From Acetivibrio saccincola (GTDB lineage Bacteria; Bacillota; Clostridia; Acetivibrionales; Acetivibrionaceae), in the NCBI RefSeq assembly GCF_002844395.1, contig NZ_CP025197.1:868001-932000 (forward strand): DNA of 64,000 nt, read 5' to 3'. The translations under genes and the position numbers were made by a program. This document shows positions 1-9,700 of the stretch, piece by piece; position 1 is the stretch's first letter; each line of letters opens with the position of its first letter. The notes under the pieces are model-generated. The model was not told the origin of the DNA and did no database searches. It saw only the letters and a program-made list of their open reading frames with translations.

Positions 1-2
1 TT

Positions 3-1166
3 AATGAAAGCATTGATGAGGAATTATTAAATATCAGAACCTCTGAGCCAATTCTAATTACACCACAAAAAGCTGTATCTCCTATTGAAGAATCAAAAAC
101 ACCTGTAACAAAAGCCGTATCAAAATCATTCAGAGGGATGTTCTATGGAAACGAAACTGTGAGCTTAAGCAACAATGGTTTTCATTCCATGGATGAATTC
201 CTGAGAACACTTCACTCAGGCAGAGCCGACAACAGGCTAATAAATGCCAGTATGGTGGAAGGGATACCTGAATTCGGCGGATATTCCGTACCGGAGGAAT
301 ACGGAGCCTTCCTGATGGATAAATCCCTGGAGAATGAAATCATCCGTCCCAGAGCAACAGTATGGGCAATGGGAAGTGAAACAAAGAAAGTACCAGCCTT
401 CGATGGAGCAGACAGGACCAATCACCTATTCGGCGGTATCTCAGGAGAATGGATGGAGGAAGGGCAGACAGGCACACGAAAAACAGCCAAGCTAAGGCTG
501 ATCCAGTTAAAAGCCAAGAAGCTGGCTTGTTTCTCACAGGCATCCAATGAACTTATTGCAGATGGGATGTCCTTTGAAGAAATGTTAGCTGGAGCACTCA
601 TTAAAGGCTTGGGCTGGTACATGGACTATGCATTTATCAATGGAACCGGTGAAGGCCAGCCTCTTGGTATTATAAATGACCCGGCGCTGATTACTGTAAA
701 TAAAGAGGACTCTCAAGAACCAGCTACAATTACCTATCAGAATGTTGTCAATATGTTCTCAAGGCTTGCTCCGTCCTGTTTTACCAATGCGGTATGGCTC
801 GCCAATCCATCGGTAATACCACAACTACTTACCATGACTATCACCATTGGTACCGGTGGCGCTCAGATACCGGTATTCAGGGAAGAGAGCGGGAAATTCA
901 CACTTCTGGGTAAAGAGGTTTTATTCACTGAGAAATGCCCCGCATTGGGTGCTAAGGGAGATTTAATTCTAGCAGATCTTTCTCAGTATGCCATAGGCAT
1001 GAGGAAAGAGATTGCTCTTGACCGTTCCAATGTTCCCGGCTGGATGGAGGATATGACCGACTACAGAGTGATTGTGCGTGTAGATGGTCAGGGAACCTGG
1101 GATAAACCTATAACACCGAAAAACGGAGCAACGCTCTCATGGGCAGTAGCTCTGGAAGCGAGATAG
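3..1166 (+). CDS. phage major capsid protein, HK97 fold (5' end outside window)
   Basis: The frame is already open at base 3, so the gene starts before the window; the ATG at 138 is internal. The visible part is about 387 residues. Residues before the ATG are a charged linker of the kind found between the N-terminal delta/scaffold segment and the capsid core. The core follows with features of HK97-like capsids: GIPEFGGYSVPEEY near the start, an INGTGEGQPLGI loop, and a C-terminal TDYRVIVRVDGQGTW stretch. It would form the icosahedral shell of a tailed phage. No portal, protease or tail gene is visible here, so it is probably part of a decayed prophage. The family call is by sequence feel, without a search. 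Confidence 0.8.
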   Translation, partial: NESIDEELLNIRTSEPILITPQKAVSPIEESKTPVTKAVSKSFRGMFYGNETVSLSNNGFHSMDEFLRTLHSGRADNRLINASMVEGIPEFGGYSVPEEYGAFLMDKSLENEIIRPRATVWAMGSETKKVPAFDGADRTNHLFGGISGEWMEEGQTGTRKTAKLRLIQLKAKKLACFSQASNELIADGMSFEEMLAGALIKGLGWYMDYAFINGTGEGQPLGIINDPALITVNKEDSQEPATITYQNVVNMFSRLAPSCFTNAVWLANPSVIPQLLTMTITIGTGGAQIPVFREESGKFTLLGKEVLFTEKCPALGAKGDLILADLSQYAIGMRKEIALDRSNVPGWMEDMTDYRVIVRVDGQGTWDKPITPKNGATLSWAVALEAR

Positions 1167-1477
1167 TCTGCTGAAATTTTATCCAAAGTCATCACTGAAC
1201 CCAGTTTTGGGGTAAATGAGTGAATACTTATTTCATTGCCACAGAACCCAATTTGAGCATAAGCAATACTTAGGGTGAAATGAGCAAATTGGAAGTGCTG
1301 CTCCTGCTGAGAAAGGCTTTTGACAGGGGTAGTGACCTTACCCACTGGTATGCTTTAATCTCTTGAAACTCTTAAGAATACTGGATTCATGAGTAGAATT
1401 GACTTGCTATATCAGTGGTTCAGAGTGATGAATGTTACTGCGGAATAAAGGCTTTAACCGTAGGAAGGGGTGAAAGC
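1167..1477. other. non-coding stretch after capsid gene, possible structured RNA or element remnant
   Basis: About 310 bases without a convincing gene. It contains an inverted repeat, CCAATTTG at 1248-1255 with CAAATTGG at 1285-1292, and two related short motifs, GGGTAAATGAG near 1210 and GGGTGAAATGAG near 1273. The spacing suggests a folded RNA or the end of a lost mobile element, but I do not recognise a known class. Confidence 0.25.
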
Positions 1478-1780
1478 GTGAGAGCAAAGATTACCACAAC
1501 CATAGAGGAAGCCTTATTAAATCAAGCCAAGGTACTTGCTAAACAAGAGGGTTTGTCTGGTGCCAATGCCATTATTGAAAGGGCTCTGGAGTTGTATTTT
1601 ACCAGTATTCAAAGTGAAGTATGGGAAAAATCGTTGCCCAGCGGCTGGATAAAGAAACTGGTTCTCAAAGGGGATTCTATTCTGTACGAAAACATCAAGT
1701 GCAGAAAAGCCATGGAGAACTGCAGGCCGGATGATTACACACCTGAAAGCCTAAAAGCAAAAGGCTGGAAGAAGGTTTAG
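1478..1780 (+). CDS. small ribbon-helix-helix-like protein
   Basis: I chose the GTG at 1478 because GGAAGGGG lies just upstream (1463-1470). An earlier in-frame start at 1415 has no ribosome binding site. The product is about 100 residues. Its first 50 residues (VRAKITTTIEEALLNQAK...ANAIIERALELYF) look like a ribbon-helix-helix DNA-binding domain, as in phage or plasmid regulators and antitoxins. The second half is basic and of unknown function, with an ESLKAKGWKKV tail. No toxin partner is seen next to it; the IS110-type element follows directly. Exact role unknown. Confidence 0.5.
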   Translation: MRAKITTTIEEALLNQAKVLAKQEGLSGANAIIERALELYFTSIQSEVWEKSLPSGWIKKLVLKGDSILYENIKCRKAMENCRPDDYTPESLKAKGWKKV

Positions 1781-1799
1781 CAGCCAGTAAAAGAACTCT

Positions 1800-2133
1800 G
1801 TATTGCTCCCTGAAACGTAAAAGCGTAGGTTGCAGCCGTAAGCTTTGTTGAAACAGAAAGGGCAAATAAAGAGGATTTTGTTGCGGTTGCAGCAGTTATA
1901 AGTACAGAAGTTATATCAGTCAGAAATGTTAAGAAATTTGTGTCCATGCGAAGCAGTAAAAGACCTTTGAAATCAAATGAACTAAGGCTCGTGATGCCTT
2001 AAATCACGTAATTTGTCACACCAGGAATAGATAGGTTGGCGTTCCCTTGCGAGGATTAAGGTTGAAGGACACTTCTTTACAAGAAATGTCCCTAATCGAA
2101 TCTAACGCTCTTAAATTGAGGTTGCCGGTATGA
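1800..2133 (+). ncRNA. candidate IS110 bridge RNA region
   Basis: IS110-group elements encode a bridge (seek) RNA in the non-coding end upstream of the transposase. This stretch of about 330 bases has no gene and shows two hairpins. One is CGTGAT (1990-1995) with ATCACG (2003-2008), competing with AAGGC (1984-1988)/GCCTT (1996-2000). The other is GGACACTTCTT/AAGAAATGTCC at 2067-2091, with one mismatch and a short loop. Function is inferred from family knowledge and position; the guide loops were not matched to target and donor sites. Confidence 0.45.
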
Positions 2134-3390
2134 GTGGTGGAGACATTGGAAAAGGAGAGGATAAATATTTATCATAAACGAAACACCTGCTTTGTTGGAA
2201 TTGATATGCACAAGGATACCCACTGTGCAGTTGTTATAGATTGCTGGATGAATAAACTGGGTGAGATTAACTTTGAAAACAGACCATCCAGATACCCTGC
2301 ATTCGTTGAGGATGTTAGGAAGATTTGCGGGACAAAGGAAATTGTATTCGGACTTGAAGATACCAGAGGCTTTGGCAGAAACCTTGCTGCCTATCTGGTG
2401 GGCAGGAAGTTTGAAGTCAAGCACGTAAACCCTGCATATACAAGCGCTGTAAGGCTTGCAAACCCTATCATTTACAAGGATGACTCCTATGATGCCTATT
2501 GTGTGGCAAGGGTTCTTCGGGATATGGTAGACACTCTGCAGGATGCCAAACATGAGGATATATTCTGGACAATACGGCAGATAGTTAAAAGGCGGGATTT
2601 GATTGTAAAGAGCAATGTGATGAACAAGAACCAGCTCCACAGCCAGCTTGCTTATAGCTACCCGTCTTACAGGAAATTCTTTGCCATAATTGATTCCAAG
2701 AGTGCCTTATGTTTCTGGGAGAACTACCCGTCACCAGAGTATATATGGAACACAACACCGGAAGAAATATATCACACAATAAAGCCGGTGCATCAGGCAC
2801 TTAAAATACAGCGCATTCATGAGATTATATCCATGATTGAAAGGGATGGAGACACAAGAAAGGACTATCAGCCCGAAAGAGATTTTATAGTCAGAAACAT
2901 CGTAAAGGATATCAGGCACAACAAGGAGTTGATTGCCGAAATTGACGATGAACTAAGAAAGCTGATACCTTTGACAGGCTATAAGCTACATACAATGCCG
3001 GGAATCGACCTTGTTACAGAAGCGCAAATAATATCTGAAATCGGGGATATTAACCGTTTCCCTGACTCAGACAAGCTGGCTCGGTTTATGGGCTTGGCAC
3101 CGGTGCAATTCAGCTCTGCCGGAAAGGGTAAAGACCAAAGATGCAGGAATGGCAACAGGGCACTAAATGCGATATTTCACTTTCTCGCAATCCAGATGGT
3201 AGCAGTATCGGCCTCAGGAAAGCCAAGACACCCGGTATTCAGGGAGTATTTTGAGCAGAAAGTTAAAGAGGGCAAGAACAAGCCACAGGCGCTTGTGTGC
3301 GTGGCAAGGCGGCTTGTGAGGATAATTTACGGCATGATGAAAACTAAGACTGAATACAGGCCATATGAAAAGGTTGATGACAAGAACTGA
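2134..3390 (+). CDS. IS110-family transposase
   Basis: A 418-residue protein with the two IS110 domains. The N-terminal DEDD RuvC-like domain begins at FVGIDMHKDTHCAVVID (around residue 20) and includes the LEDTRGFGRNLAAYL and DDSYDAYCVARVL segments. The C-terminal transposase_20 domain contains TMPGIDLVTEAQIISEIGDI and FMGLAPVQFSSAGKGK, with the serine expected in that domain. Length is normal for the family and the gene looks intact. The GTG at 2134 gives the longest frame but has no good ribosome binding site, so the true start could be slightly downstream. It catalyses RNA-guided insertion and excision of the element. Confidence 0.9.
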   Translation: MVETLEKERINIYHKRNTCFVGIDMHKDTHCAVVIDCWMNKLGEINFENRPSRYPAFVEDVRKICGTKEIVFGLEDTRGFGRNLAAYLVGRKFEVKHVNPAYTSAVRLANPIIYKDDSYDAYCVARVLRDMVDTLQDAKHEDIFWTIRQIVKRRDLIVKSNVMNKNQLHSQLAYSYPSYRKFFAIIDSKSALCFWENYPSPEYIWNTTPEEIYHTIKPVHQALKIQRIHEIISMIERDGDTRKDYQPERDFIVRNIVKDIRHNKELIAEIDDELRKLIPLTGYKLHTMPGIDLVTEAQIISEIGDINRFPDSDKLARFMGLAPVQFSSAGKGKDQRCRNGNRALNAIFHFLAIQMVAVSASGKPRHPVFREYFEQKVKEGKNKPQALVCVARRLVRIIYGMMKTKTEYRPYEKVDDKN

Positions 3391-3448
3391 TTTCATATTC
3401 TGGAAGTAAAGCGATGGAAGAAAATTCTTTTTTGATTGAGTTATGGTA

Positions 3449-3821
3449 GCAGGAATTATATAATAGATATAGTCCTTGTAGTGAGGGAACGCGTAGTACT
3501 GGTACAGATTTAGCACGGCAGCTTGGGAAAGAGGGAGAAGCAGCAGCGGGAATCATAAATCCTAAACAACGAATACCGTCCTTATCTGGTACTGCAAAAT
3601 ACAGAATTCCTGATGAGCTTTTGCATGACCAAAAAATATTAAGAGAAATTAAAAATGTTAGTAGCCAAAGCTATACAAATCAGCTAAAAGATTTTAATGC
3701 ATGGGCAAAGCAGAATGGGTACCAATTTATTCTTGAAGTAAGACCAGGAGCAAAATTATCAGGACCACTTCAGGAGGCAATTAAAAATGGTGAAATAATA
3801 CTAAAGTATATTGGTCAGTAG
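3449..3821 (+). pseudogene. C-terminal fragment of polymorphic toxin, Tox-REase-7-like nuclease domain
   Basis: An open frame without a start codon begins just after the IS110 element and runs to the TAG at 3819. Its sequence (GKEGEAAAG...IPSLSGTAKYRIPDELL...LREIKNVSSQSYTNQLKDF...FILEVRPGA) fits the restriction-endonuclease-fold toxin domain Tox-REase-7. The catalytic E-x-K is in the REIKNV motif. The rest of the toxin (Rhs or other delivery region, and HINT) is missing. It stands directly before an intact immunity-type gene. It is best read as an orphan toxin tip truncated by the transposon. Confidence 0.7.
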
Positions 3822-3835
3822 TTTGGAGGATGCAT

Positions 3836-4408
3836 ATGGGAAGACTTGATAAAGAAAAGTTAATTCAAGAGGTTAGAGAAAAAGGTGTTGAAATCACTAA
3901 TATCAATGATTTAATGAAAATCAATATGAAGTATAGGGACTTAGTTCCTATACTTCTAAAACACTTGAATGAAGTCACTGATGAAAGTGATAAGGAATTT
4001 ATAGTAAGATGCTTAGGGGTGAAAGGCTTTGTCGAAGCTGCTAAGCCATTAATTAGTGAATTCTATAAATCAAACAATGTTAGTTTTAAGTGGGCAATTG
4101 GCAACAGTCTATCAATTATCGCAGATGAGGAATCTTTACCAGAAATGATTAAAATAGCACAAGAAAAGGAGCACGGTATTGCACGACAAATGATAGTTGA
4201 TGGTTTAGGGGCGTTTAAAAGAGAAGATGTAAAATCTGTATTAGTAAAATTACTAAATGATGATGATGTAGTTGGACACGCAATCTCAGGCATTTCAAAA
4301 ACTGGAGATAAGGACTTAATAAAGTATATTGAACCATTTATAACATATAAAATTAAATGGATCAGAAATGAAGCGCGAAAAGCAATAAAAAAGCTTGAAA
4401 AGGCCTAA
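3836..4408 (+). CDS. HEAT-repeat immunity protein
   Basis: A 190-residue, all-helical protein with HEAT-like repeats (for example LVPILLKHLNEVTDES..., EFIVRCLGVKGFVEAAKPLI, IARQMIVDGLGAFKRE). I prefer the ATG at 3836 over the one at 3830, because GGAGG at 3825-3829 abuts the earlier codon and has normal spacing to the later one. It follows the REase-7-like toxin tip by 14 bases, the usual toxin-immunity order, so it most likely neutralises that nuclease. HEAT-repeat proteins are a known class of polymorphic toxin immunity proteins. The toxin is truncated, so this gene may be a retained orphan immunity. Confidence 0.65.
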   Translation: MGRLDKEKLIQEVREKGVEITNINDLMKINMKYRDLVPILLKHLNEVTDESDKEFIVRCLGVKGFVEAAKPLISEFYKSNNVSFKWAIGNSLSIIADEESLPEMIKIAQEKEHGIARQMIVDGLGAFKREDVKSVLVKLLNDDDVVGHAISGISKTGDKDLIKYIEPFITYKIKWIRNEARKAIKKLEKA

Positions 4409-4527
4409 TATTTCAGGCCACACAATTTCGGCTGAAGTGGTTTCATTCTTGTATACACTGATAATATGAGATAAAACCTACCAGGCAAGCCAATAAAACG
4501 GTAAGCCGGGTTTCTTTTTACTTATGC

Positions 4528-4557
4528 TTGACAAAATGCAATACATTGTAATACGAT
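4528..4557 (+). promoter_or_regulatory. probable promoter for the phage-like gene pair
   Basis: TTGACA at 4528-4533 and TACGAT at 4552-4557 with 18 bases between them. The start codon of the next gene is at 4589, with AGGAGGTG before it. The -10 matches the consensus at four of six positions. Confidence 0.4.
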
Positions 4558-4588
4558 AAAACCAACAAGAAATACAGGAGGTGCAATA

Positions 4589-4978
4589 GTGTCTACAGAA
4601 AAGGATAGTATGTTACGGGTAAGGCTTACAAAAAGGCAGTCGGATGAATTGGATGCCATCATTAATGAGCTTCAGGCTCAGATGCCGGAAGCAAGCGTTA
4701 CCACATCAAGCATAGCAAGATACGCTCTGGAGAAGTATGTGATCGACCATATCGCCAAGCGTGACGGAACAAAGATTTTCATTGAAATCAGCACAGCAGA
4801 TGCCACAGAAGAGGACATAAAGAATCTCTACGACCTTCTTTCCAAGTTGTTTGACGAAACAAAGGAGAATTACTCACCAACGGTTCATTACATGGTTGGA
4901 GAGATATTAGAGCCAGTGATGATGAAGATGGCAAGCCTCATGAAACCAAAAAAACCGGAGGTGAAGGCAGGTGAGTAA
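4589..4978 (+). CDS. ribbon-helix-helix-like phage/plasmid protein
   Basis: A 129-residue product starting at GTG, preceded by AGGAGGTG at a good distance. The N-terminal half (DSMLRVRLTKRQSDELDAII...SSIARYALEKYVIDHI) resembles a ribbon-helix-helix domain. The C-terminal half is acidic then basic (MKPKKPEVKAGE). The stop overlaps the start of the following zinc-ribbon gene, so the two are translationally coupled. A decayed relative of this gene pair stands at 23873-24396. Probable phage replication or regulatory module; exact function unknown. Confidence 0.5.
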   Translation: MSTEKDSMLRVRLTKRQSDELDAIINELQAQMPEASVTTSSIARYALEKYVIDHIAKRDGTKIFIEISTADATEEDIKNLYDLLSKLFDETKENYSPTVHYMVGEILEPVMMKMASLMKPKKPEVKAGE

Positions 4979-5108
4979 GAAAAAGTACATTGTACGCTGC
5001 CCTCATTGCAATCACAGGGTATTTGATGCCGATTATGCTGATGTTGAAATCAAATGCCTGGTGTGCAGAAAGGTTTTTGAAGTAAAGCTGGAGAAAAAGG
5101 CGGGGTAA
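4971..5108 (+). CDS. 45-residue zinc-ribbon protein
   Basis: Starts at a GTG overlapping the stop codon of the preceding gene. It carries two CxxC knuckles (CPHC and CLVC) about 24 residues apart, the pattern of a small zinc ribbon similar to phage Com-type proteins. The same protein, damaged by a one-base deletion, is found at 24272-24396, with the stretch NHRVFDADYADVEIKC identical. It lies immediately before the primase gene, and the same order is found in the second copy. It probably binds nucleic acid; role unknown. Confidence 0.6.
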   Translation: MSKKKYIVRCPHCNHRVFDADYADVEIKCLVCRKVFEVKLEKKAG

Positions 5109-5160
5109 AAAGTGAATAAATCTGGCACAGAGCCACAAAGGGAGCGAATGACTCACCTAT

Positions 5161-5201
5161 AGAGCCTGGCAGATAGTCTTAAAAACTATTTGTAAGGCTC
5201 T
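5161..5201 (+). promoter_or_regulatory. stem-loop before primase gene
   Basis: AGAGCCT (5161-5167) pairs with AGGCTCT (5195-5201), with an inner ATAGT/ACTAT pair. It sits 27 bases before the primase start and its GGAGGAGG site. It could be an attenuator; there is no strong T run. Confidence 0.3.
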
Positions 5202-5228
5202 ATTTATGTTCTCGGAGGAGGTGAGAAT

Positions 5229-6747
5229 TTGAAAGTGACAATGATGGACGCAGCATTAAAATATGCAGAAGCCAATATCCCGGTTATACCTCTGCACTGG
5301 ATTTGTGCGGATGGCTCCTGCTCCTGCAAGGCAGGGAGTGATTGCGACAGCAAGGGAAAGCATCCGCTATATACCGGCTGGTACAAGAATTCCACTACTG
5401 ATGTTGAGCAAATAAAGAAATGATGGACGAAAACACCCAATGCCAATATAGGCATTCCTACAGGTGACAAGTCCGGCTGGCTGGTGCTTGATGTGGACGA
5501 TGGCGGCAATGAAACCCTATCTGCACTTGAGGCAATACATGGAAAACTTAAGAACACTGTAACTGCTGTTACAGGAAGTGGTGGTCGTCATTATATCTTT
5601 AAATACCCTCAATGCAGGAGCATTCCTAATAAAACAAAGTTCGCACCGGGACTTGATACCCGTTCAACAGGTGGACTGATTGTCGTATCTCCAAGCATTC
5701 ATGTAAGCGGTAATCGGTATGAATGGATAAAGGATCATTCTCCCTTTGACAGAACCCCGGCAGAAGCTCCAGCATGGTTATTAAAGCTCATGGAAAGGGT
5801 GGAAGTATTGCTTACACCCTTTGAAGGTAGCAGTATTGCAGCCGAGATTAAGGAAGGCAGCCGAAACAGTACCCTGACAAGCCTTGCAGGAACCATGAGG
5901 GCAAGAGGAATGACAGAAGAGAGCATCTATGCAGCATTGCTTGCTGAAAACAACGCAAGGTGCAATCCTCCGCTTGATGAAGCGGAAGTTAAAAAGATAG
6001 CGCACAGTGTCAGCCGATACCAGCCAAATCCTCCGATGAAGAAGCATTACCACAGGACAGACAGCGGTAATGCAGAAAGGCTGCGTGACCGGTTTGGTTC
6101 AATCATAAGGTATTGTCCGGCTTTCAAATACTGGTTGGTATATGACGGTTGCTGCTGGAAGAGAGAAACCGGAGAACTTATGCAGTTTGCTATAAAAACA
6201 GCAAGAGACATGCTCGCAGAAGCAAGCCGGATAGAAGATGAAGCCATGAGGAAAGAATTAGTGCGCCATGCCATGCAGTCTGAAAACGCAGGCAGGCTTA
6301 AAGCCATGATTGATGTTGCTTCAAACCTTGAAGGCTTGGTAATCATGCCAGATGAGCTGGATGCAGATATATGGAAGCTGAACTGTAAGAATGGTGTCGT
6401 AAATTTAAAGACAGGGGAGCTCCTTCCTCATAAGCGGGAGTACTATATGAGCAAAATCTGCCCTGTTGAATATAAACCAAGCAGCAAGGCTCCCAGATGG
6501 ATGGATTTTCTGAATACCATTACGGGAGGAAGCAACGAGCTTGTAAGATACCTTCAAAAAGCTGTAGGCTCATCTTTAAGCGGAGATATTTCAGAGCAAG
6601 CCTTATTCGTCCTTTATGGAACAGGAGCAAACGGAAAAAGCACATTTCTAAACACCATCTCCGAACTGTTGGGAGATTATGCAAGAAATACTCCGTCCGA
6701 AACCTTTATGGCTAAAAGAATAGAAGCGATAGGAAATGATATCGCAA
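5229..6747 (+). pseudogene. phage D5-type primase/helicase, broken by a TGA and fused to Rhs
   Basis: The start at 5229 (TTG, with GGAGGAGG upstream) opens a PrimPol-type primase: ALKYAEANIPVIPLHW, a Cys-rich insert, then a TGA at 5421-5423. The frame resumes at once with WTKTPNANIGIPTG, and relatives usually have a Trp at the stop, so it looks like a single TGG-to-TGA change. Downstream are the PrimPol metal site (LVLDVDDGG), SGGRHYIF, a PriCT-like helical segment (STLTSLAGTMRARGM), a D5_N segment, and Walker A GTGANGKST at about 6618. The helicase then stops abruptly after GNDIA and the frame passes into Rhs repeats. The sensor and arginine-finger half of the helicase is missing, so primase function is lost. 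Confidence 0.75.
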
Positions 6748-9700
6748 GTAAAGAAACCGTTTACAAGTACGACAGCAGAGGTAATTTAATTTCAGAAACA
6801 GACCCTGAAGGCAATACGAAGAGTTATAAATATGATTCAATGGGAAATAAAATTTCCGAAACGGATGCCAACGGAAATGAAGTTTTATACAAATATAACA
6901 GTAATGGTTGTATGACGTCAAAAACAGAGATTGACAAAGTTACCGGAAAAGAAATTAAGACAGAATATATTTATGACTCAATGAACCGGCTTATAGGAAT
7001 GATTGACGGCAACGGAAAAAGTATAAGAATTGAGTACAATGCGGCAGGACAGCAATCAGCCCTTATTGATAAAACCGGCAACAGAACGGAATATGAGTAT
7101 GATGCCTTTGGAAATCTTATACTTGTTAGATATGCTGACGGTACCACTGAAAAGTCTACTTATGATGCAGAAGGAAGAGAGACTTCATCAACGGACAGAT
7201 TGGGCAGAACCACAAGGTATGAGTATGATAAACTGGGAAGGTTGATAAAGACTATAAACCCTGACGGTTCTTGTGTTGAAAATGAATATGACCCGTTAGG
7301 CAGGATAATATCCGTAAAAGATGAGCGGGGAAATGTAACAAAATATAAGTATGATGAAGTTGGCAATACAACTGAAGTTATTGACGCCCTTGGAAACGTG
7401 ACAAAATATGAGTATGACAAAAACGGCAACAGGACAAAAATGATTGATGCCAACGGAAATGTTATTACCTTTGAATACGACAGCGACAATAACCCGGTAA
7501 GAACTATTTTCCCGGACGGCACTTATACATCTTATGAATACAACAGCATAGGTCAAAAAATATCAGAGCGGGATCAGGCAGGGTTAATTACGGTTTATGA
7601 ATATGATGCAGCAGGAAGGGTTACAAAGGTTATTGACCCGTTAGGAAATGAAACCTGCTTTGAGTATGATGCTAAGGGAAATAGAATTTCCCAGACGGAT
7701 GCCAATGGAAACAAAGTGAGATTTGAATATGACAAAATAGGAAATGTAACAAAGCAAATACTACCGTTAGGCTATGAAGAAGTAATCACATATGATGGTG
7801 AAGGCAGGGTAACGTCAAAAACAGATTTTAACGGCAATAAAATAGAATTTGAATACGATGTCGATGGAAACCTGATAAAGAAAACATATCCTGACGGAAA
7901 GAGTGAAGTTTACACATACACCCTTTCAGGACAAAGGGAGTCAGTTACTGATGAAAGGGGTACTACCTATTATGAATATGACCTGATGGACAGATTAATA
8001 AAACAAATAAATCCGGATGGAACCCAAATAACGTATACATACGACAAAGCCGGCAATTGTACAAGTGTTACCGTTCCGTCAGGCACCACATATTACACAT
8101 ATGATGAGTTAAACAGGCTAAAGTCCGTTACAGACCCGGACGGAAACACAACTACTTATACATACGATGCCATAGGCAACAGAAAAAGCGTTACTTATCC
8201 TAATAAAACAACAACCGAATATGAATATGACTATTTAAGCAGATTGATATCCCTGCTAAACCGCAATGAAGCAGGGGAAATAATTTCATCGTATAAATAT
8301 ACCCTTGGTCCTGCAGGCAACAGAATCAGGACGGAAGAAAACAACGGAAGGGTAATAAAATACACATATGATGATACTTACAAATTAATTAAAGAGGAAA
8401 TAGAAAACCCTGACGGAGACAAGACAATAATAGAGTATACATATGATGCAGTTGGAAACAGGCTTTCAAAATCCGTAAACGGTGTGGTGACAGAATACAC
8501 ATATGACGAAAACAACAGGCTTATAACCGAAGGGCAGACTGTCTATACCTATGACAAAAACGGAAACACACTGTCTAAAAAGACAAAAACGGGAGAAGAA
8601 GTAACATATACATATGATTACAATAACAGGCTTACAAAAGTTAATATTACAGGTGCTAAAGACGCATCCACAGTTGAATATGCTTATAATGTAGATGGCA
8701 TAAGAGTTCAAAAGGTAGTTGACGGTATAGAGGTAACTAATTATCTGGTTGATGAAAACAGACTGTATGCCCAGGTATTAGAAGAAAGGGACGGCGAAGG
8801 CAACTTAACAGTAAGCTATATTTACGGTGACGATTTGATAAGCCAAAAAAGAGGGGATAGTTTTAGTTATTACCACTATGACGGAATAGGAAGTACCAGG
8901 GCATTAACCGATATACATGGAAACATAACGGACACATACACATATGACTCCTTTGGAATGCTGACATCCAGGACAGGAACAACAGAAAACGACTATCTCT
9001 TTACAGGAGAGCAGTACGATGCAAATGTAAACTTCTACTATTTGAGGGCAAGGTATATGAATCCGGCATTGGGAAGATTCCTGACTATGGATTCATGGGG
9101 AGGTATTATAACTGACCCAATTACCCTGCATAAATACCTGTATGCAGATTGTGACCCGGTGAACAAAATCGACCCGTCAGGACATTTTTCGATTTTAGGA
9201 ACCTTGGCACTTGTAACGTATACAGTCTCAATAGCAGCTATTGCATTACCTGTTTTTGCAGGAATATACCTTACAATAGTAAATAAAGTATCAGTGTTGG
9301 ATTACATTTCAGCACTGTGTTCGGAAGATGTATGGATAGAGGCGGCCATAGGTATTGGAATGGGAGCAGTATTAGGATTGGGGATTAAGGCAATAGCCAA
9401 AAAACTAGCATGTGAAGTGGTGGCATTTATAGGAGTGATTATGTCCCTGTGGAGCCTTTACCAGTCAATTGATTTAAGTATTAATATGATAAAGGGAGGG
9501 GTATCACGGGAGCAGGTAGCCAGATACCTGGCAGTACTTACGGCAACGGTAATACTGACTACAATAATAGGAAAGGTATGCTTCACTGAGGATACCCTTA
9601 TTAAGACGGAGGACGGCTATAAAGAAATCAAAGATATAGAGGTAGGGGATTTAGTTTACTCAGAAGACCCGCTGACAGGAGAAAAAGGACTAAAGAGGGT

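Larger units (their letters stand above)
1781..3445 (+). mobile_element. IS110-family insertion sequence (ends approximate)
   Basis: The element consists of a long non-coding left part (from somewhere after 1780) and one transposase gene. IS110 elements lack clear terminal inverted repeats, so the ends cannot be read exactly. The right end must lie between the transposase stop (3390) and about 3449, where the reading frame of a toxin gene fragment becomes open. The insertion therefore probably cut the toxin gene's 5' part away, or displaced it. Confidence 0.7.

Noticed and set aside
5421-5423. TGA recoded as Trp or selenocysteine
   Set aside because: Other genes in the window end normally at TGA, there is no nearby SECIS-like hairpin, and the gene is already broken at its 3' end.
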